64,000 nt of DNA from Streptomyces sp. JJ36 (lineage in GTDB: Bacteria; Actinomycetota; Actinomycetes; Streptomycetales; Streptomycetaceae): the NCBI RefSeq assembly GCF_021696945.1, contig NZ_JACYHE010000007.1:62001-126000 (forward strand). Direction: 5' to 3'. Below, one piece after another: positions 63,978-64,000 of this stretch. The notes under the pieces were generated by a model. The model was not told the DNA's origin. It saw only the letters and a program-made list of their open reading frames with translations, and made no database searches. Position 1 is the stretch's first letter. Every line of letters begins with the position of its first letter. The translations under genes and the position numbers were made by a program.

Positions 63978-64000
63978 CGGCCCTGCAGCTCTTCATCGGC
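63974..64000 (+). CDS. start of the second CNNM/CorC paralogue, cut by window end
   Basis: Only MTALQLFIG is visible. The ATGA overlap with the previous gene and the hydrophobic start match the paired hemolysin-family genes that are common in Streptomyces. Anything beyond the edge is unseen. Confidence 0.6.

Overview
The window reads as chromosomal DNA of a Streptomyces or close relative. GC is very high with G/C-rich third codon positions, GTG starts and ATGA/GTGA gene overlaps are common, and several genes have a TANNNT -10 box 6-7 nt before the start codon (leaderless). Lineage-typical genes are present: GatCAB, MurT/GatD, DUF574- and DUF6328-type proteins, CtaG and an F420-type LLM oxidoreductase. 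No rRNA, tRNA, insertion sequence, prophage or CRISPR array was seen.

Layout. 1-11 kb: a partial NAD-binding/ion-channel protein divergent from a LOG-family gene; an amino-acid ABC importer with an M20 peptidase, followed by an RpiR regulator; an SDR with a MetE-C-domain protein; ligA. 11-17 kb: a GGDEF-EAL protein (RmdB-like) and gatC-gatA-81 aa protein-gatB. 17-25 kb: an AAA ATPase, an MMPL transporter, a small DUF6191-like protein, a PQQ-type sugar dehydrogenase lipoprotein, an aldo/keto reductase and a 2-hydroxyacid dehydrogenase. 25-34 kb: a second GGDEF protein with a degenerate EAL domain, then the ilv leader/attenuator, ilvB-ilvN-ilvC and serA.

34-41 kb is the most accessory-looking part: a TetR gene without a normal stop, a 3-hydroxyisobutyrate-dehydrogenase-like gene and a second TetR sharing two near-perfect palindromes, a gutted glycosyltransferase pseudogene, and a minus-strand operon of HExxH metallopeptidase, MAB_1171c-type membrane protein and FAD monooxygenase. 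41-47 kb: an AA10 LPMO behind a promoter overlapping a DasR-type box, two methyltransferases, an orphan XRE regulator, an unrecognised protein, and acyl-CoA dehydrogenase/TetR with a triple operator. 47-54 kb: murT-gatD, ctaG, a 51 aa membrane protein, a PlsC acyltransferase, a PEP-mutase-like enzyme, an orphan Phd/YefM antitoxin and a frameshifted ORF. 54-64 kb: DUF6328 protein, anti-sigma-type ATPase, bioF divergent from bioB-bioA-bioD, a methyltransferase, an RHH/Fic-like toxin-antitoxin pair with a degraded Fic motif, an LLM oxidoreductase and a CNNM/CorC pair cut by the window end.

Functional threads: branched-chain amino acid and serine synthesis (ilv, serA), tRNA-Gln/Asn amidation, biotin synthesis, c-di-GMP signalling (two proteins about 14 kb apart), lipid II amidation, and several small TetR/XRE/RpiR circuits with visible operators. 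The strongest candidate for an undescribed system is the metallopeptidase/MAB_1171c/FAD monooxygenase operon at 37.6-40.8 kb. Protein family calls come from recognising motifs in the translations; no database was searched.
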